64,000 nt of DNA, taken from assembly GCA_034927445.1 (NCBI GenBank), contig JAYFPZ010000005.1, positions 62,001 through 126,000 on the forward strand. Direction: 5' to 3'. Position numbers and translations under genes: made by a program. Source of the DNA: PHAA01 sp034927445. Lineage in GTDB: Bacteria; Bacillota; Syntrophomonadia; Syntrophomonadales; Syntrophomonadaceae. Position 1 is the first letter of the stretch. Each line of letters starts with the position of its first letter. The notes under the pieces were generated by a model. The model made no database searches and was not told the DNA's origin. It worked only from the letters and a program-made list of their open reading frames with translations. Positions 51,542 through 59,864 of this stretch are shown one piece after another.

Positions 51542-52189
51542 ATGAACCGAATGAAGCTCAAAGATGCCGAAGCCAGATTCCTGACGCAGTGTCCCGGGGG
51601 CTTTTCCGATCCCCTGATGCTCGAAATGGGGAAAAAGCATAAAGTTGAAAAAATGAACAAATTGACTCAGGAGAGCCTGGCCCTGGAGCAATTCGAAAAT
51701 CCCGGCCGAATCGTGGAATCCATGGCTAGAATCGTAGGCCAGTCTTCCATGGTTTCCGTATTTGAAAAACCCAGGTTCAGAGATTTTACCAAGGTTCTGA
51801 ACTCCGAAGAAAAGGAACGCTTATCCCTGGGCTTAAAGGAATTTCTACATGGCAATCAGGGCTTCGGCTTTGAACTCATGTGCGATCTCTTAAATGAATA
51901 CAAGCTGGCCAAATGGACGCTGTTGACCATATGCCCGGTGTATTTCCGGCCGGAGGCGGAGGTTTTCATCAAGCCTACTACCACCAAATGGATAATACAG
52001 CACTTTGAACTGGAAGGGCTCACCTACAGCCCCAGGCCGACTTTCGAATTCTACCGGGCCTACCGGGATCAGATCAACCGGATGAAAGCTCAGGTAGGGC
52101 CTTCATTGCAGGGGAACAACGCGGCCTTCACGGGCTTTCTCTATTTCACCTATAACGAAGATTTCGGGCATAATAAAATTCAAGCATGA
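51542..52189 (+). CDS. Hypothetical protein
   Basis: 215 residues, not recognised. Mostly helical, soluble, with conserved-looking segments (ARFLTQCPGGFSDPLML, SLGLKEFLHGNQGFGFELMC, WTLLTICPVYFRPEAEVFIK, FYRAYRDQINRMKAQVG). GGAGG precedes the ATG. It lies 48 bases upstream of a lipoprotein gene on the same strand. Confidence 0.75.
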   Translation: MNRMKLKDAEARFLTQCPGGFSDPLMLEMGKKHKVEKMNKLTQESLALEQFENPGRIVESMARIVGQSSMVSVFEKPRFRDFTKVLNSEEKERLSLGLKEFLHGNQGFGFELMCDLLNEYKLAKWTLLTICPVYFRPEAEVFIKPTTTKWIIQHFELEGLTYSPRPTFEFYRAYRDQINRMKAQVGPSLQGNNAAFTGFLYFTYNEDFGHNKIQA

Positions 52190-52237
52190 ATGTTACAGGG
52201 CGGATCGATCTCGCCGATAGGATAAAGGAGTGGAAAA

Positions 52238-52678
52238 ATGTTCAACTCAGTCAGGATCGCTGTTCTGCTATTGATCATTTTATTGTTTAGCGGATGTTCA
52301 TCTGATAAAACCGTAGATAAGGTTGACCCGGTTGATATTACGGGCATACTATCAAGCATTGGAGCGGTAGGGGATAATACCAATGATTTTGATACCCAAA
52401 GATTCCAATTCACGATCACTTTAAAGAATAATGAACCAACAGATATTACCATAATTTCGCTTAAACCGGTCCTATCGGAAAAATTCCTGGAAAGGGCTGC
52501 GGATAAAAACGTAATAATACCGGTAAACCAGATCATTTCCTCAGGGGGCAGCTTGGACGTATCCGGAGAGATCATATTTGATGCGAAAGGGCTTACCAAA
52601 GAGCAAATAGTGGGCATGGAGCCATTCATCCAAGAGGTCAAGCTTACTGACGAAAGAACAATCCATAAATCATTCTAA
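52238..52678 (+). CDS. Small lipoprotein
   Basis: 146 residues. Signal with lipobox FSGC (Cys20), then a beta-rich domain of Ig-like character (FQFTITLKNNEPTDITIISL, GGSLDVSGEIIFDAKG). No enzyme motif. GGAGTGG precedes the ATG. Probably a surface-anchored protein of unknown role. Confidence 0.75.
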   Translation: MFNSVRIAVLLLIILLFSGCSSDKTVDKVDPVDITGILSSIGAVGDNTNDFDTQRFQFTITLKNNEPTDITIISLKPVLSEKFLERAADKNVIIPVNQIISSGGSLDVSGEIIFDAKGLTKEQIVGMEPFIQEVKLTDERTIHKSF

Positions 52679-52831
52679 AATGTGGGTGCAAAACGGAGTG
52701 ATGCAGGCTGCCGGCGGAAAAGCCTGCATACTGCTGAGGGCCGGGGTCAGACCCCGAATTGTTTGAGTTATTAAGAGCAAGCAACCGCCGGTTACCGGCC
52801 TGCAGGGCGGCAGCAGGCGGTCCCGTTGTTG

Positions 52832-53176
52832 TCAAAGAAGTGATGAAGCTTTTTTGGCTATGGAATTGCACAATCCAACCAGTATGCCGGTAACGAGAGC
52901 CAGCCAGAATCCCGGCGATTGCCAGCCCGGGAGCAGCCAAGCCGTCAGCATCACCATCCAGGCGTTTATGATCAGGACGAATAGACCTACGGTTATCAGA
53001 TTCAGCGGCAGAGCGATAAACATAATCAGCGGCCTTAACAGCCAGTTGCAGGCGGTAAGCAGCAGGGCCGCCTCCACCAGGGTCAGATAGCCGTCCCACC
53101 GGATAGAGGGAAAAATCATGCCCGCCAGAGAGAAAGCCACAAAGTTGGAAAAAGCGATATATATAAACTTGCGCAT
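52832..53176 (-). CDS. YvlD-like four-TM membrane protein ('phage holin IV' family)
   Basis: 114 residues, four membrane segments (about 5-22, 30-48, 51-73 and 84-105), with the family pattern NWLLRPLIMFIALPLNLITVGLF and INAWM. Despite the family name it is a chromosomal envelope protein in many Firmicutes. GAGAGGAAATT precedes the ATG. It closes the leftward operon that starts at 54316. Confidence 0.82.
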   Translation of the reverse strand: MRKFIYIAFSNFVAFSLAGMIFPSIRWDGYLTLVEAALLLTACNWLLRPLIMFIALPLNLITVGLFVLIINAWMVMLTAWLLPGWQSPGFWLALVTGILVGLCNSIAKKASSLL

Positions 53177-53204
53177 AAATAATTTCCTCTCTTTGCCATG
53201 GTAC

Positions 53205-53495
53205 TTACTGCAATTTCACTGTGACTTCCGCTTCCGGGGTGTTTATCTCAACCATATTTACGGGTCCCTGGGCTCTTAACTCATTAAGCATGTCTCTGAC
53301 CGCATGCAACCCCCTCCAAATGACGGAAGCCCAGGAACATTCCCGTTTATAAATCCACTTCCAGAGCGCCACCCAGTCTATGGCTTCCTCCAGGGTTTCT
53401 TCCAACACCGGCAGCAGCAGCGGAAAAGTAAAACCGAACCGGGAGGGGATTTTAAGTTTTACAATCAGAAACGTACTGCGCTTGCTATTCCACAT
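53205..53495 (-). CDS. Hypothetical protein in the yvl-like operon
   Basis: 96 residues. One hydrophobic stretch (FGFTFPLLLPVLEETLEEA) and a Trp-rich segment (DWVALWKWIYKRECSWASVI). It overlaps the upstream gene by 11 bases, so translation is coupled. Not recognised. Confidence 0.6.
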   Translation of the reverse strand: MWNSKRSTFLIVKLKIPSRFGFTFPLLLPVLEETLEEAIDWVALWKWIYKRECSWASVIWRGLHAVRDMLNELRAQGPVNMVEINTPEAEVTVKLQ

Positions 53496-53895
53496 AAACC
53501 TGAACCGTCATTTTGCCTTCCTGGGGATCTTCAACTTCAACATCCACCAATTTGCCGTCCATCAGGCCCTGATCAACAAGGCTCACCAGCTCCGTAAAAT
53601 CTATCTGGCTCAGATCAATCCCCTGCTTGTTCATTTCCTCCCGGGCCTGGGCGGGAATAAAGTTCATACCCTTGCCCAAGAACTTGGAGGCCACTCTGAC
53701 CAGGCGCAAAGGAATATTAACGTTTACTTTGGTCTTATCGCCATTCACTTTAACCCGGAAAAATCTGTTTTCTTCACCGGGAACGGGGGTGTCCCTGGGG
53801 CTCGTATCCAGCGCCTGCAGCAGTTCCAATCCCTCGCCGGCACTTATTTTTCCTTCTTGAATCATCTCTAAAATCTTTAATTTATCTGTGCTCAT
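53485..53895 (-). CDS. SHOCT-like/YvlB-type domain protein
   Basis: 136 residues. The N-terminal helix pair STDKLKILEMIQEGKISAGE matches the SHOCT-like oligomerisation module seen in YvlB/LiaX-type envelope proteins; the rest is a beta-rich domain (VNVNIPLRLVRVASKFLGKG). The ATG at 53895 has GAGAGGAG upstream. Cytoplasmic. Operon partner of the DUF2089 regulator. Confidence 0.78.
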   Translation of the reverse strand: MSTDKLKILEMIQEGKISAGEGLELLQALDTSPRDTPVPGEENRFFRVKVNGDKTKVNVNIPLRLVRVASKFLGKGMNFIPAQAREEMNKQGIDLSQIDFTELVSLVDQGLMDGKLVDVEVEDPQEGKMTVQVYVE

Positions 53896-53920
53896 GATCA
53901 GCACTCCTCTCTCCCAATTC

Positions 53921-54316
53921 TTAATTTTTCATCTTCTTCAGCTGTTCTATAGCTTCCCGCGGTTCAATGATTCCTTGATCCAAAGCGTCCAAGACCTCGG
54001 TACGGAGACTGGACTGGGCACTGCCGGATTCAGGGTTGGCAATTCCGTACCCCAATGCCTGAATCACTCCCTCCAGACGGTTGCGAACGGTGGGATAGGA
54101 GATGCCCAGTTCTTTTTCCACTTCTTTTATATTGCCTCTGCATTTCAGGAAGACTTCCACAAACTCTATTTGTTCCGCTGGAAGCTGACAAAATTTACAG
54201 GTATCAAATTCTCCCTCCAGTGTGCTATTGCAATGGGAGCACTTCAGACGGGTGACCTGCAGTTCTTCATTACAGATGGGACATTTGCCCGGAGCTTTAT
54301 ACCGAATGCGTAACAC
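53921..54316 (-). CDS. DUF2089 zinc-ribbon/HTH protein
   Basis: 131 residues. Zinc ribbon cysteines CPICNEE and KCSHCNS, then CKFC; HTH-like segment FLKCRGNIKEVEKELGISYP (about 58-78) followed by TVRNRLEG; C-terminal SHOCT-like helix (EVLDALDQGIIEPREAIEQL). Probably a DNA-binding regulator of the downstream envelope genes. GTG start with AAGGAAAGGA directly upstream. Confidence 0.82.
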   Translation of the reverse strand: MLRIRYKAPGKCPICNEELQVTRLKCSHCNSTLEGEFDTCKFCQLPAEQIEFVEVFLKCRGNIKEVEKELGISYPTVRNRLEGVIQALGYGIANPESGSAQSSLRTEVLDALDQGIIEPREAIEQLKKMKN

Positions 54317-54453
54317 TCCTTTCCTTAACTTTATATTAATAATATAAAGTCATACATTAATAATGTCAATATACAAATTAAAAAAATTAATATTTGATCA
54401 TTATGTGGTTTGGGCAAAAGACTTTTGGTTTCGGCAGCTATATTATTTGCTAA

Positions 54454-54521
54454 AATGTAAAAACAATTTGACATTTATGAAATTCAAGCCTATACTAAAA
54501 ATGTAAAGAGAATTTTACATT
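54454..54521 (+). promoter_or_regulatory. Promoter with two operators for the second HTH/membrane pair
   Basis: TTGACA (54468-54473), 17 bp, TATACT (54491-54496): near-consensus. An inverted repeat AATGTAAA-N6-TTTACATT (54500-54521) covers the start point. A second copy with one change, AATGTAAA-N6-TTGACATT (54454-54475), covers the -35 box. Confidence 0.75.
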
Positions 54522-54539
54522 AAGGAGGGAATCAATCCT

Positions 54540-54758
54540 ATGAAAAAAGCTGATGAGATGGAGATGTACATCACTTTAAAGAGCATCAAGATTGCATGGC
54601 TGTTTACCGTCATCTATTTGCTGGTTTGGTCGGTATATGACACCCTTAAGACCTCCCAGATAGGTTTGCCGCTGATCCTGCTTCTCGCCCAAAACGTGGT
54701 CTTCTACACCTGCATATTATTTTTTAGACACAGAGTTTCAGGCAGCCATGAAGAATAA
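54540..54758 (+). CDS. Small membrane protein paired with HTH regulator
   Basis: 72 residues, two membrane segments (about 16-35 and 43-62). AAGGAGGG precedes the ATG. It overlaps the HTH gene by 11 bases. The order (membrane protein first) is the reverse of the pair at 48.4 kb. Confidence 0.75.
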   Translation: MKKADEMEMYITLKSIKIAWLFTVIYLLVWSVYDTLKTSQIGLPLILLLAQNVVFYTCILFFRHRVSGSHEE

Positions 54759-54942
54759 GATCAGAGAGTTAAGAAAAGAGTTGGGATTCAGGCAGGAGGA
54801 TCTGGCTCTTAAGCTGGGAGTTACCCGGCAGACTATTAACGCCATCGAAAACAACAAATATAACCCCACTTTGGAATTGGCCATGAAGCTGGCCCGACTT
54901 CTTAATACCAGCGTGGAAGAACTGTTCCAAATTGATGATTGA
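54748..54942 (+). CDS. XRE-family small HTH regulator
   Basis: 64 residues, a single HTH (KNKIRELRKELGFRQEDLAL, LGVTRQTINAIENNKYNPTL) with LNTSVEELFQIDD tail. Close relative of the HTH at 48.4 kb and of the relic at 59.66 kb. It probably represses its own operon at the AATGTAAA palindromes. Confidence 0.87.
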   Translation: MKNKIRELRKELGFRQEDLALKLGVTRQTINAIENNKYNPTLELAMKLARLLNTSVEELFQIDD

Positions 54943-55140
54943 AGCTATTGTCTCATTGGAGAAAGCCAAGGAGCCATAAAGGCGCATAAAAAAGGAAATA
55001 TAGAAAACTTTCCGCGGTGTATGGATGTCGATGGTAAAATGAATAATAGTAGTTGCTTGTATAACCCTAACCTAATGACATATAATGGAAAATAGATTCA
55101 AGCCGAATGATACAAGCAGCAGCCGAAAGGAGGGGTAGAA

Positions 55141-55569
55141 ATGAGAATTGAGATAGATTATGAGAAACTCCAGCAAATTGTGCAAACGTACCGGCTGCGA
55201 CTCCTGGTGTACTATGGCAGTTATGCCCGGCAGGAAGATTATCGTCCCGAACGCAGCGATATTGATATCGCGTTTATTAGCCGCGATCCATTGAGCCCCC
55301 AGCAAACCTATGATTTAATGACAGATCTGATTCTTTTGCATAGAAAAAGCGATCTCCATCTGGTAAACCTGCAAACCGCCTCCGGTTTGCTGAAAGAAGC
55401 CGTTGCAAACGACGGGCAGGTACTTTATGAGGATGAAAAAGGCTATTTTCAATCTCTCTGTCCTTATCTCTATAAATGTTATTATGAAACCAAAAAATTC
55501 AGGCAAATCCAGCGCGAACTCTTCCAAAAAAAATTAGCGGAGGAATTGAGCCATGTCCGACAAAGATAA
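55141..55569 (+). CDS. mntA: MntA-like nucleotidyltransferase (antitoxin of HepT/MntA)
   Basis: 142 residues. Minimal nucleotidyltransferase fold with the polymerase-beta-like motif G26-S27 ... D40-I-D42 (YYGSYARQEDYRPERSDIDI). In characterised type VII TA systems the enzyme AMPylates and silences the HEPN toxin. AAAGGAGGGG site. Overlaps the HepT gene by 17 bases. Confidence 0.87.
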   Translation: MRIEIDYEKLQQIVQTYRLRLLVYYGSYARQEDYRPERSDIDIAFISRDPLSPQQTYDLMTDLILLHRKSDLHLVNLQTASGLLKEAVANDGQVLYEDEKGYFQSLCPYLYKCYYETKKFRQIQRELFQKKLAEELSHVRQR

Positions 55570-55972
55570 AATTTGCGCTAAATTAGATAGACTTTACAAC
55601 TATTATGAAGAGTTGAAAAACTTATCTGTTATTTCTCTGGAAGAGTATAAATGCAACTCGATATATCGCCGGGCTATTGAAAGAACGATGCAGCTGATTG
55701 TGGAATGTGCCACCGATATCAATAACATGATATTGAGGATGAATGGATCTAAAGGAGCATCCGACTATTTTAATTCTTTTATTGATATTGCGGAATTAAA
55801 TATTATTCCAGTGGAATTTGCCTTGCAAATAGCACCTTCTACCGGACTGAGAAATATATTGGTACATGAATATGAAGAGATTGATGATACCATAGTATAT
55901 CGTTCGATTGACCTTTGTCTAAAACACTATCTGAAATATATGGATCTTATTAATAAATATTTAGGTTGTTAA
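55553..55972 (+). CDS. hepT: HepT-like HEPN RNase toxin
   Basis: 139 residues, all-helical HEPN domain (DUF86 type). The RNase motif R-x4-H-x-Y is intact (R100, H105, Y107 in LRNILVHEYEEI), and the Y within the motif is the AMPylation site known for HepT. GGAGG precedes the ATG inside the mntA gene. Confidence 0.88.
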   Translation: MSDKDKICAKLDRLYNYYEELKNLSVISLEEYKCNSIYRRAIERTMQLIVECATDINNMILRMNGSKGASDYFNSFIDIAELNIIPVEFALQIAPSTGLRNILVHEYEEIDDTIVYRSIDLCLKHYLKYMDLINKYLGC

Positions 55973-56171
55973 AAGCATCCCTTGCGGGAATGAAGCGACT
56001 GCAGACCGACCGCCGGCAGAGCGAGCAATAATAATCATGGGGACACGCCTTCTGTAATGCATCCCAGATATTGGACGAAAAGTTCAATGTTTGGAGGTGC
56101 GCTTCACAGGCGTGTCCCCTAATTTTTATAGCTATGGGTCGCCTAAGTATCCCGGCCTATCCTCGTATCTC

Positions 56172-58265
56172 TTAGTCTGCTTTTTGTCCGTCAAAATGTT
56201 CCTTTATAAAATCGGGGACATCGGCTTCGGCAAAGCCTCCTGACATAAGATTGCCGTTCTTGAGCATAAAATACAGACGATATGTTTGCTGATCAGAATC
56301 CGTATAAGTGCGCAAACATGTTTCCAATTGGTCGGGATCAGTGATCTTAAGAATGCCCGGACTTTTCTCCAAATTTTGCATAAAAGCCTGGGGGGTTGGC
56401 ATAATCCGGTTAATTTCTGCGCCTTTATCACTATCGGCAGGGATTCTATCCACAAGGGCATAGGCGATATCCTCATCGGGAATTATGCGGGCCTGATTAT
56501 ATAGGCCGTTCTTTTTAAGCCACTGTTCGAAATTAACGAAAGATTTATCCCAGCTCGTGTTCAAAAAGCTGTTCTTATCATCAGTAATGATAAAAAGACC
56601 GAGGGTCGCCCAGCCAGACCGGTGACTGGCGATCTCTTCATAGGTCTGATCAAGCGTATCCTGCTGCAAAGCCTCTATGGCTTGGGTAATCTGTTCCGGA
56701 TTAAACAGCTTTACGTTCTTGTTGGTATTGGGCACATTAATATAGAGCTGGTTAACCATGGCAGGGTCTATGCCGAGAATTTTATAACGCATAACCTTGG
56801 ATTCATGGGATTCATAAATAGGTTTTAAGATATCGGCATACATAGGGGCAGTAATAGAATATTCGCGGTATACACGCTGGCCATTTTTCAGATTATAGGC
56901 CAGACAAATTTTTTCATACTGCGGTTCCCCGTTATCAGAGAATAAGGCTCCTTTTTCCTGGGCTTTATTGGCAATTATCTTCTGGTGCAGGGAATAGATG
57001 TTGGCTATGTTATTTGCTTCTGTATAAACTATGGGTACGGGCAGATCCAGCGCCGTAACCGTAACGACGTTAGGATCAGTATTCCGGGGATACATAACCT
57101 TGGGCCGGTTTTCTTCGCATAAAGGATAATAAGTATTATTCAGGTAGACGCTTTCTACATCAGCCAATGCCGGCATACTTTTTTCGAATCTGATGAAATC
57201 GACATTCAGGCCGGCTATTAATATGATCATGACAAGCCCATAAGCTACGTAGCCTTTTAAGATTTGGATTTTAAAAACATGCAGTGATTTATTAAGCAAT
57301 ATTTCACTCAGCCAGTATGCCAGGAGCGAGCCCAAAAAATAGCCGATATACGTCCAGCCCATGCTTTCATTTTGGGTGCTGTAAAAATAGCTTCCGAGAG
57401 CTAGCATACTGCAAAAAGTTACTCCATATTTAAAAACCGGACTTAACAGGTCAAAGGTTATAGCATTGCCGGCGGCTTCCAGCTTACGCTGCTGATAAAA
57501 ATATCTGCCGGCCCAGTACAAAACGAGGCTGACTAACAGATAAACAACTATATCGGCAGCCTGAAAGGGATAATTGTAATAATCGGTAATCCTTATCAGC
57601 GGAGAAAAATTGATATTATACGAATAATAACTATAAGCAAAGCCGTAAGTGTATATTTCCATATTGTGCAGCAGCAGCGCCAACAGGCCGCTGGGCAACA
57701 AGAGCAGGATATAGCTCAGTACCCCCTGTACGGTGGACATACCGGTAATCATGCCGGTAGCGGCGCTGGTCATAAAAAAGAGCAGATTGAAAAGCAGACT
57801 GATTCCCAGCCAGGTAAGTATATTCAGACCGGTGACGGTTTCTATACCCAATCCGGCGACTGTTGCCCAGGATACCAAGGCAGTAATAATCAGAGGTACA
57901 AACAAAAAGATGATGCCTGCCATTATATGAGTATTATAAAGGGTTGCCCGTTTGATGGGCAGAGAGTGGGCCAGATCAACCGATGGCTTGGTTTGCAAAT
58001 ATCGAAACAGCAGCAATCCGGTCAGGACCGGAACTGATAACAGCAACAGCAATTGCAACGGGGCTGTGTTCGAGCCAAACATAAATATGAGCAAATACGC
58101 GGACAGACCATCCATGCTGGAAACCGCCGGCTGACTATGCAGCATAAGTATCTTCAACGGTATGCACAAGAGCAAGGCCAGGAGATAAGCAGCCCCGATC
58201 CAACCGAAGCTCTTGCAATCATTGCGCAATATGCCCGGATTAATAAAGGACGTTTTTGATTTCAT
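56172..58265 (-). CDS. ABC transporter permease with large soluble region
   Basis: 697 residues from ATG 58265 (GGGGGAT upstream; earlier starts are possible). About ten membrane segments occupy residues 15-370, followed by a soluble region of about 320 residues of unknown fold. The ATPase gene overlaps it by 26 bases. A long C-terminal soluble domain, probably extracytoplasmic, is unusual for ABC-2 permeases and may bind substrate or wall components. Confidence 0.82.
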   Translation of the reverse strand: MKSKTSFINPGILRNDCKSFGWIGAAYLLALLLCIPLKILMLHSQPAVSSMDGLSAYLLIFMFGSNTAPLQLLLLLSVPVLTGLLLFRYLQTKPSVDLAHSLPIKRATLYNTHIMAGIIFLFVPLIITALVSWATVAGLGIETVTGLNILTWLGISLLFNLLFFMTSAATGMITGMSTVQGVLSYILLLLPSGLLALLLHNMEIYTYGFAYSYYSYNINFSPLIRITDYYNYPFQAADIVVYLLVSLVLYWAGRYFYQQRKLEAAGNAITFDLLSPVFKYGVTFCSMLALGSYFYSTQNESMGWTYIGYFLGSLLAYWLSEILLNKSLHVFKIQILKGYVAYGLVMIILIAGLNVDFIRFEKSMPALADVESVYLNNTYYPLCEENRPKVMYPRNTDPNVVTVTALDLPVPIVYTEANNIANIYSLHQKIIANKAQEKGALFSDNGEPQYEKICLAYNLKNGQRVYREYSITAPMYADILKPIYESHESKVMRYKILGIDPAMVNQLYINVPNTNKNVKLFNPEQITQAIEALQQDTLDQTYEEIASHRSGWATLGLFIITDDKNSFLNTSWDKSFVNFEQWLKKNGLYNQARIIPDEDIAYALVDRIPADSDKGAEINRIMPTPQAFMQNLEKSPGILKITDPDQLETCLRTYTDSDQQTYRLYFMLKNGNLMSGGFAEADVPDFIKEHFDGQKAD

Positions 58266-59139
58266 AACCGTTATCCCCCATTTCATAAATAAATATTTCC
58301 TCCAGGGTGAGAGGCAGCACATCCAGAATAGCCGGATTATAGCTTTGCATTTTCTGAATTATGGCGTCGTGGGCTCCCCGCACAATCAAAATCAGTACAC
58401 TGCCCCGTCGCTCCTGGTAGAGCACCTGCAGGTCTTGCAGCAGAACGGGGGGAACTTCGCCGGAAAAGGCAACCTGGATCTTATTCACATCGGCTTTCAG
58501 ATCGTCCAGGTCCTTCTGCATAAGCATCTTTCCCTGATGCAAAATACCGATATAATTGCAGATATCCTCTAAATCACGTAAATTGTGAGATGAAATTATC
58601 ACCGTCATGGACCTGGCCGCTACATCCTGAATAATGAGATTTTTTACTTTATGACGCATTACCGGGTCCAATCCGTCGATAGGTTCATCCAATATCATAA
58701 TATCAGGCATCATGGCCAGCCCCATCCACAAAGCGTACTGGCGCTGCATCCCCTTGGAAAGGGTTTTAATGCGGCGTTTTACGTCGATATTAAAAACTTC
58801 CCGCAGCTTAAGGAAGCGTTCCTGGTTCCAATTAGGATAAATGCGGGCATAGAAATCAGCCATGTCCTGAATGGTGTAATTGGGGAAGAAATATAGATTA
58901 TCAGGAATAAAGGCAGTACGCGCTTTTATACCGTTATTTTCGTACACCGGTTCTGAATCAATCATCAGCAGTCCGGAATCCGGTTGGTAAATGCCTGCCA
59001 ACAGCTTAAGCAGGGTGGTTTTTCCGGCTCCATTGGAACCTACCAGTCCGTAAATGGAGCCTTGGGGCACAGACAAGCAAACATCATGCAAAGCTTCTAT
59101 TTCTCTGAATTGCTTACTGACCCGGTCTATTTTAATCAT
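58240..59139 (-). CDS. ABC transporter ATP-binding protein
   Basis: 299 residues. Walker A GSNGAGKTTLLK (about 36-47), signature LSKGMQRQYALWMGLAM, Walker B IMILDEPIDGLDP and H-loop SSHNLRD. The ATG at 59139 follows AAGGAGGT and overlaps the GntR gene stop by eight bases. The C-terminal tail resembles that of the first cassette's ATPase. Confidence 0.9.
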   Translation of the reverse strand: MIKIDRVSKQFREIEALHDVCLSVPQGSIYGLVGSNGAGKTTLLKLLAGIYQPDSGLLMIDSEPVYENNGIKARTAFIPDNLYFFPNYTIQDMADFYARIYPNWNQERFLKLREVFNIDVKRRIKTLSKGMQRQYALWMGLAMMPDIMILDEPIDGLDPVMRHKVKNLIIQDVAARSMTVIISSHNLRDLEDICNYIGILHQGKMLMQKDLDDLKADVNKIQVAFSGEVPPVLLQDLQVLYQERRGSVLILIVRGAHDAIIQKMQSYNPAILDVLPLTLEEIFIYEMGDNGYEIKNVLY

Positions 59140-59521
59140 GTGCTTTACCTCCTTCGTCTGGGGATAATGACCTTTGCATGAGCGCAATTATCTCCTGGGA
59201 ATTCATGCCCAGATAGCGCATCTCTGCTATATTTTTAAGGACCTCTCTTTGCAGTAGCTGCAAACGGGCAGTATTATTGTCAGGTACGGCAGCCCTGACA
59301 AAATTGCCCTTGCCCGGCACTGAATAGATGTATCCGCGGTTTTCCAATTCCCGGTAAGCCTTTTGGATGGTGTTGGGATTGATGGTTAATTCACTGGCTA
59401 AAACCCGAACGGTGGGTAATTGTTCATCAGGCTTCAGCACATTGTTTATGATGAGCTCCTTAATCTTATCGACCAGTTGCTCGTAAATAGGTGCACGACT
59501 ACGCAAATCCAGCTCAAACAT
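59132..59521 (-). CDS. GntR-family regulator, YtrA subfamily
   Basis: 129 residues. Winged helix (RAPIYEQLVDKIKELIINNV, PTVRVLASELTINPNTIQKA, YRELENRGYI), no ligand domain. It is much like the 1.3 kb regulator in the recognition helix (ELTINPNTIQKAYRELE versus HLTINPNTIAKAYRHLE), in line with their shared operator half-site. ATG at 59521 with AAAGGAGG. Heads the leftward cassette. Confidence 0.9.
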   Translation of the reverse strand: MFELDLRSRAPIYEQLVDKIKELIINNVLKPDEQLPTVRVLASELTINPNTIQKAYRELENRGYIYSVPGKGNFVRAAVPDNNTARLQLLQREVLKNIAEMRYLGMNSQEIIALMQRSLSPDEGGKAHD

Positions 59522-59546
59522 AAGCGCCCTCCTTTCTGTATGGTGC

Positions 59547-59581
59547 GTACTAGTTATAATAGTACAGTTGATATAGCGCAA
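59547..59581 (-). promoter_or_regulatory. Promoter and operator of the third GntR cassette
   Basis: On the minus strand TTGCGC (59576-59581), 17-bp spacer, TATAAC (59553-59558). The -10 box lies inside GTACTA-N7-TAGTAC (59547-59565), the same half-site and spacing as at 1250-1272. Confidence 0.75.
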
Positions 59582-59649
59582 TTATATAACTATTATTTGA
59601 AAATGTAAATAGGTGGCAAAAATCTTTACCGAGTCAGAGGCATGCTCAA

Positions 59650-59745
59650 TTTGCAAAGTGGGCGGATGTGGAGTTGGCCGTGAAGCTGGCCCGACCTCTT
59701 GATACCGGCATGGAAGAGTTGAAGATCAGGCATATGATGTCAAGT
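59650..59745 (+). pseudogene. Relic of an XRE HTH gene
   Basis: The frame from 59668 reads VELAVKLARPLDTGMEEL, closely matching the C-terminal part of the HTH at 54748 (LELAMKLARLLNTSVEEL), also at DNA level (AAGCTGGCCCGAC shared). The N-terminal HTH and stop are missing, so this is a degraded copy. Confidence 0.6.
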
Positions 59746-59864
59746 AGTACAGGGTTAGAGGCTGCCCTGATCAAACATAAAATAATTTTCAACTGGAAAA
59801 TCATGCAAGTTGTTGTCTCGGTCAACGTATATATGGAAAGAACATGCATAAAATGGAAGGGATC

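Noticed and set aside
52832..53176. Prophage holin, suggesting a prophage remnant
   Set aside because: The 'phage holin IV' family is chromosomal in many Firmicutes. No endolysin, structural or integrase genes are nearby, and it sits in a yvl-like operon.
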